NCBI GenBank assembly: GCA_015478945.1
Contig: JABUQX010022263.1
Coordinates: 1-25,979 of the forward strand
DNA length: 25,979 nt
Direction of reading: 5' to 3'
From: Trachelipus rathkii
Taxonomy: Eukaryota > Arthropoda > Malacostraca > Isopoda > Trachelipodidae
The notes under the pieces are model-generated. The model did no database searches. It saw only the letters and a list, made by a program, of their open reading frames with translations, and had not been told where the DNA came from. The stretch's first letter is position 1, and each line of letters opens with the position of its first letter. This document shows, piece after piece, positions 20,760 through 25,979 of the stretch. Made by a program: the position numbers and the translations under genes.

Positions 20760-21320
20760 GAGTTAAAACAGTAAAATACAGAAATTAAAGCAGTAAAAAC
20801 CATGAGTTAAAGCAGTAAAACAGAAGAGTTAAAGCAAACAGTAAAGCAGAAACTTAAAGAAGTAAAGACATGAGTTAAAGCATAAAGCATTAACACAAAA
20901 TTATACTATTTTCCACCGCTAGTTTGTTTAGCGCGGTTAATCTACTCTGTATTGATTTACTGCGATTTACTGCTTTAAGGTAATGTTTAAATGATAAGAG
21001 TAAACTGTAAAGTAAAGCAGAAAGTTCAAGCAGTAAAGCAGAAGTTAAACAGTAAAGCAGAAAGTTAAAGCAGTAAAGCAGTAAAACAAACGCAATAACT
21101 AATCCATAGGTGCTAGTACACTCTATGATTTCTGTTTACCTGCTTTAGGTATGTAATGCTGTAATAAATATGTGTCAGCTTTTAAAGCAGTAAAACTATA
21201 TGAGAGTTAAGTCGTGTAAAAAACGAAGTAACAGCAGCAAATCCTTTTTTAAAACAAACAGTAACAACTGTTTTACAAGGCCGACTAATCCCCTTGTTGC
21301 TATTTAAGGTAAATGGTACT
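20760..21320 (-). repeat. Nested satellite, right-arm counterpart
   Basis: TTAAAGCAGTAAAAC-like sub-repeats at 20760-20890, 21005-21090 and 21180-21235 are interleaved with landmarks near 20935, 21105 and 21285 (CTAATCC-type words followed by TCTATTGATTTACTG-like sequence). Landmark spacing is about 170-185 bases, as in the left arm. Confidence 0.8.
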
Positions 21321-22180
21321 ATGATTTACTGATTTCTGCTATTATCGGTCCTGTCAAAGTATATTGGTTTTATAAAATTTCGTTCCGCCAATTGTCCGCA
21401 CAAATTTCTTTACATGCAATTTTTAAAAATTTATAAATTAAAAAGTACAAGAAATATACAGAATGGGTTAATAAGTTACAGTTTTAGGATCGTAGAAAAT
21501 GTTTTTAATAATAAATGTTTAAAGTGTGTAGATAAAGCAGGAGATGGGCTATAAATTGCGGTCGTCACATCAAGCTCTATTGCTCATGAAGGACAAAGGG
21601 GTTGGTGCACGGCGCTTGATTGGCTGTTTTATAAAGTGTGTATAATGCCGTGTAAATGTAGTGTAAGTGTGCTATGGTGAGTGCAATAGGTGTCTCAATT
21701 AGCATGTGAATGTGTGTAATAAGTGAAGTTGGGTGTGTGTTATGTTGTGTGTTGTGTGTTGTGTGTGTGTGTGTTGTGTTGTGTGTGTGTTTGTGACCGC
21801 GTTGTGTATAAGTGTAAATGTAAATGTTCTATGGAAATGCAAGTGTCATAGTGAACTGTGCTGGTAGAAGCCTGGTGTCATAGTGAATGTGTTTATAAGT
21901 GAATGTGTGTATAAGTTCATAGTGAATGTGTGTGGTGTGTGTGTGTGTGTGTGTGTGTCCCGGAGATGGAAATAAGTTAGGATAGATCCATACAGGTCGA
22001 GGTACCGTACAGTGACCTCCATAGTTATGCATGATACCTATCTAAGGGCTTAGCAGAGATTACCTTGGATGAGCCTCAAGCGGGTGGAGGTCAGGTGCAG
22101 GTGTGAGAGAGCGGTTGGTAGGTAGGCATAAGGGAAATATGGTGTACGCCTAGGTTTAGGTTTCAGGAGAGTTATAGGAG

Positions 22181-22744
22181 GATTGGAGAGTCGCCGGAAT
22201 ATCTCCGCAATACTATCAGAGGATTGATTGATGGGGTTGTTCGATAGCTTGTCTTGATTATTTGGGTACTAATCGTGATTGAATGTCATTGTTTTGTCTC
22301 AGGAATAGGACTGGTAAGTGGCGAGGCCTCCTCGTGAAGTTGCATTTTTTTACGTCTAGGTTAGCGTTCTTGAGTTTAGGGAAATTCGGGATTGGTCTTG
22401 ATATTTTAACGGAATAATCTTGGTTTTAGGTTTGGTATGTTACTTGTATTGTTTGGGGTTACATGGTTGATTGTGTGTAGGGTTTGATGCCTGTTTAGTT
22501 TTTTGAGGTGTCAGGGCTTCGGTGCTGTTGGTTTAGTAGCTGGTTGTGATGGAGGCTCTAGCAGTGGTCATTTCATTGTCATCGGTTCAGGCGAAACTAA
22601 TATCAAATGGTTCAATGAGAATACAATGGTTAATAGTAGTAATAATAATTACAGTGGTATATAGGGAGTAGCGGAATTTTATAAATATACGTAATAGGTA
22701 GACTATTAAATAGTTGATCTGAAGTTATTCGAATTAGTTGCCTT
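22181..22744. other. G/T-rich stretch outside the right arm, no gene
   Basis: Similarity to the sequence outside the left arm is lost here. No motif or frame can be supported. Confidence 0.5.
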
Positions 22745-22945
22745 ATTATAATATATTATATTCGATATATGATATATTATATATATAAATATATACGATT
22801 ATAATATTCCTTTATATATATTAGTATATATTGTATATATATATTACTGACTCTCTCTCTCTCGCTGCTCGTCACTGTTTATCTTGTCGATCATTCCTCC
22901 TCTCTTCGTGTCCTCTCTCTCTCTCATAATCGGGTAGGTTCTCTC
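22745..22945 (+). repeat. (TA)n followed by (TC)n microsatellite
   Basis: TA to about 22847, then interrupted TC to about 22925 with a further TC patch to 22965. Confidence 0.88.
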
Positions 22946-22979
22946 TCTCGTCTCTCTACTCTGGGGACATCTCCTCGTG

Positions 22980-23640
22980 TGTTTCGGTTGGCACGGGGCT
23001 CAGTACTCACTTCGCTATCTCAACGCTTTGTGTCTGGATGACCAACCTTAGTTTTTCTCATTTGCTTCCACTGCGGTTAGTTGAACAACCTATCGTACTC
23101 CAGGGTAGTGGGTTGTTAATTTCGGATTATTTTGGACGGCTTTCTTCCATCCTCTGTGTCAGATTGGATCTCAAGGTCCCGGGCTGGCTTGTTGTACTAT
23201 TCTCTTTCGTGGATCTTTCTGCTCCATCGTCTTAGGCTTTTTTGGGGTTGATAGAATGCGCAATCAGGTTTGGATCGGGGGGTAAAAAAAGCCACGGTGT
23301 TAGGCTCGCCTGGACAAAAACCTATAACGATAAAATAAAAATAGAAAATAGATCGTATTACTCGCGCAGGTTATGCAGGTACGAAAGACTGCATAATCTG
23401 AGTTTCGTAAACAATAATTACAAAATATGGGGTGTGATGGTGTAAGGAATTGGTGAGGAATGGAGTTTATCTGGAGGTTAAGAAAGGAAATATCAATTAC
23501 ATTGACAATGAAATACGCTTGAGGGTAGTGTGGTTGTGGTGTGGTTGTTGTGGGGTGTTGTTTTGGTGGTGGGGTAGTTGCCACATTGGGTTAAGTGTGC
23601 GCCGTGTGATGTTAAATGATTGTTAGATCGTACACCACCA
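22980..23640. other. Stretch with weak frames and a hairpin
   Basis: A + frame (23038-23235) and a - frame (23300-23584) are open. The - frame has FCNYCLRN followed by TCITC, a Cys-x2-Cys pair twice, which faintly recalls a treble-clef or PHD-type zinc site; the remaining ligands are missing. A 12-bp stem (23367-23378 with 23389-23400) lies inside it. A GTGGTGTGG-rich tract covers 23525-23580. I call no gene. Confidence 0.3.
23367..23400 (+). other. 12-bp hairpin with 10-base loop
   Basis: CAGGTTATGCAG pairs with CTGCATAATCTG; the only non-Watson-Crick pair is one G-T. The loop is GTACGAAAGA. The surrounding DNA is not low complexity, so this is a distinct structure. Role unknown. Confidence 0.6.
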
Positions 23641-24812
23641 CCACCTGTAACTTCGCCGGGCGGGTGTTAGGGGAAGTGCCAGTCAGTAGGAGGAGACCAG
23701 TAGGTCGTAGTCAGCTATACAATGTAGCGTAGAAGGATGCATTGCCTGTGATGGAATTTTGTCTATATGGAATACTGTTTCCATTGGAGGACTGGCGTAG
23801 TGTGGGCGATTTCTCTCGTGGCTCTGAGCAAAATTTTGATGGTTTATTGATTGTCTTTGTAGAACCATGAAGGTGGTTATTTCAATTCAACTGTGGTATT
23901 CCCAGTTAATTGTTACGGTTTTTCTCTTGGTTTTTTGTTGTGTTGTTTGGTCTGTTCCAAGGTTTGGGTGGTTTTTTGGGTGTTTTGGGTTTGTGTGTGT
24001 TGTGTGTGTGTTTTGGGGTGTTGTTGGGTTGGTTTGTGGTTTACATGTTGTAAGAGCGAGCACTCTTAACGTGTCTTGTTGGGGGTGAAGGGATAGAAGC
24101 TTATATGGTCGGTGTTCGCTTCTCCGGCTGGAGTTGGCTGAGGTGTTTTTTGTTTAGCGTAGGGGGGTGTGGTGTGTAGGTTTTTGCGTTCAAGTGCCAG
24201 TGTGTGATGATGTTGTTGTGTGAATATTATTATTTTCTGCGGTGTTTTGTTTTGTATGCGTTGGTGTTTGGTCTCTGGGTTTTGTGTTGTTAACCTGTGG
24301 TTTTGGCGAATTTCACAGATTCCGTTGACCACGGTGGCGATTCGTTTAATCACCGAGAGACTTGATATGGGGACAACAGAAAATAAAATGCACACAAAAT
24401 ACATAAAAATACTAAACGTTAAAATAATCGAAATCAAGAAATTAACCTACACGTATAAGATTTTCGAGGGATAATATGTACCAAAAAATTATAACCATGA
24501 TTTTTGAGTTCTTAAATATCGATCAAGAATTTAAAGCAAAACTGATTCGGTCGAGGAGATAAACCGTCTGCGATTTTGAGTACCTAAGCTGTCGAGTGGT
24601 TTGGGTGACGGTCGGTAACAAAAAAAACAAAAATAATTATTCAAACATCAGTTGGCTTCTAAACTACTGTGTAAGGTTTGGCAAATGCTTTGGTGTTTCG
24701 GTAATAATTGGTTCCGCAATACGAACTGTGCTATTATTAACTACGTCTCCCAATTCCCACACGTAAGACTCGCACGGTATTTGCGGGTGTCAAGTGAGTT
24801 CCCGACTCCTTC
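23641..24812. other. G/T-rich to AT-rich stretch, no firm gene
   Basis: The + strand at 23860-24300 is dominated by TGTTTTGGG/TGTGTG words. Open frames on the complementary strand (for example 24066-24437) are explained by the scarcity of G there, which removes TAG and TGA stops. No recognised protein. Confidence 0.45.
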
Positions 24813-24890
24813 TCTCTCTTCTCATCTAGGGGGGAAATTCCACTATTAATTGTCGTTCTTCGTATCTCTCTCTCTCTCCACTCGTCGAAT
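24813..24890 (+). repeat. Short interrupted (TC)n patches
   Basis: CTTCTCTCTCTTCTC near 24808-24824 and a TCTCTCTCTCTC run near 24864-24878 flank a short unique segment. Confidence 0.8.
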
Positions 24891-24904
24891 TGTTGCGTCT
24901 TCAA

Positions 24905-25190
24905 TATGATATAGATCATATATATACTATATATGATATAATATAATATAATAATATATCATATATATTTTTAATTTAATCTGTATATATATATATAGAT
25001 ATTTAATTATATATTATCATTATAGTAGTAATATTATCATTATATATTAAGTAATTATTTATAATTTAATAGATAAAACGATTAATTACAACGTTATTAT
25101 ATTATTATTATTCACTTATTATTATTTATTATTCATATTTGGGTCATTTCACTAATAATTATTAGTTGGAATATAATAGAAGATAACCTA
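24905..25190. repeat. (TA)n and ATT-rich low-complexity tract
   Basis: Impure TA to about 25000, then ATT/TTA-rich sequence with TATTATTATTATT near 25097-25130. Confidence 0.85.
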
Positions 25191-25979
25191 TTGCAACGGT
25201 GTGGTTTTTCTCTTAAATGGAATAGTATAGTACAAATATTTATTGTATTCAATATTATTATCATGGGGAGATGATGATAAGTATCCGGGGCGAGGAGCAT
25301 GTATAGATTTTGTTAATATACTACCGAAGAAGATGCTGCGAAAATTAAAATAAAAGCCTTGTTTTATGGGAATAGTTCTTAAAGCAGAGAGACTTAGCTC
25401 TACTATTGAATGTGTTCTATGTATTGCGTTCCCGGTAGCATTGCCGTGTTGTTGAGATGTATAGCGTAAGCGGAGGCTGTGGAGGTGTGGTAAAGCAGGT
25501 CCCCAGTTCTGGGTTTTTTGCCTTCGGTAGTTCGGGAGCATAGGTATCGAAGTTCTGCTTACGTAATAGCTTTTGATGTTCTTATGACCTTCCAAAAGGG
25601 TGCAGACTCGAAACAATCGACTGAGTTAGTAAAGAAGTGGGCCGTGGGTCTGGTGTGGGTTATATAAATGCGAATGAAGTGCAGTAGTATGAACTTGGGT
25701 GGAGGTTCGTTTGTGTAGAGTAGTAGTGGTGTAGAGAAGTGCGCAATATGTGCGGGTTAATATGAGTCGCGGTGAGAGCAATGTGATGTGGGGAAGTCTT
25801 TAGTCGTGTGTACGCCATTGTCCTGTGTTTGTAGAAGAAGTATGTAGCGTATAGCTGGGCTTTTGGGTTGGGAGGTGGTTTACAGGGTTAAGGTAAGAAA
25901 GTGAGGTGTGGTGTGTAGAATTGCTTTTGAGTCGTAGATAGTAACTGGGATGGTGGTGTGAGGCATTTTAATAGCCACA
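25191..25979. other. Less AT-rich end segment with a 142-codon frame
   Basis: On the - strand 25188-25616 is open for 142 codons, with mixed amino-acid use in the first 100 residues and no transmembrane or known domain motif. The same strand is G-poor, which favours open frames by chance. It lacks similarity I can recognise, and I see no splice or promoter signal to support it. It could be an exon or retroelement fragment, or spurious. Confidence 0.25.

Larger units (their letters stand above)
18345..22180 (-). repeat. Right arm of large inverted repeat (~3.8 kb)
   Basis: This is the inverted counterpart of 13450-17160; the anchors are given there. From inside to outside it holds a CpG-dense segment (18380-18620), a unique AT-rich part (18640-20160), GT-rich repeat words (20160-20600), the nested TTAAAGCAGTAAAA satellite (20760-21320), an AT-rich part, and an outer GT-rich part ending in a (GT)n run at 21930-21958 plus about 200 more matching bases. 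The + strand is G/T-rich where the left arm is C/A-rich. No transposase frame was found. Confidence 0.85.

Noticed and set aside
20760..21320. CRISPR-like alternation of repeats and spacers
   Set aside because: The repeats are ~15-bp tandem variants with irregular short gaps, they diverge from one another, and the window is eukaryotic in character.
13018..22945. Extension of the palindrome to the GA/TA and TA/TC tracts outside the arms
   Set aside because: The order of microsatellites is mirror-symmetric, but the unique sequence beyond them does not match and these microsatellites are common throughout the window.

Overview
This looks like eukaryotic nuclear DNA, probably from an arthropod and perhaps a decapod crustacean. 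It is very AT-rich, about a third of it is impure dinucleotide or trinucleotide microsatellite ((TA)n, (TC/GA)n, (CA/GT)n, (AAT)n), and it has scattered TTAGG/CCTAA-like runs. No intact protein-coding gene, rRNA or tRNA could be supported. Nearly all of the longer open frames are chance reading of low-complexity DNA. The host assignment is inference from composition only. Many differences between repeat copies are single-base insertions or deletions, so some apparent decay may come from an unpolished long-read assembly.

Layout. Bases 1-730 are AT-rich and mostly a (TA)n block. Bases about 905-2355 (+) hold a frame-shifted remnant of a non-LTR (LINE) reverse transcriptase, recognised from a colinear series of degraded motifs spread over several frames. 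Bases 2570-5550 are TA microsatellite blocks separated by short islands. One island (3240-3676) is bounded by inverted repeats and carries a hammerhead-ribozyme-like core. Another (3903-4051) is a 150-bp MITE-like hairpin. Bases 5550-13450 are AT-rich intergenic sequence with microsatellites, a TTAGG-like patch, two small direct repeats and a less AT-rich island at 11230-11785.

The outstanding structure lies at about 13450-22180: an imperfect inverted repeat of roughly 8.7 kb. Its arms are about 3.7 kb each (13450-17160 and 18345-22180) around a spacer of about 1.2 kb. Corresponding points add up to about 35,550-35,700 along the whole length. The arms are internally repetitive, with ~15-bp TTTTACTGCTTTAAC-like sub-repeats nested in ~180-bp units and a larger ~1.5-kb internal duplication. 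Their inner ends are short CpG-dense segments in otherwise AT-rich DNA. Long inverted arms built from nested tandem repeats recall Foldback/Galileo-type elements, but no transposase was found, so a segmental palindrome or an assembly artefact remains possible.

Bases 22180-25979 are G/T-rich on the + strand, with microsatellites and a few weak open frames on the - strand that I could not identify.
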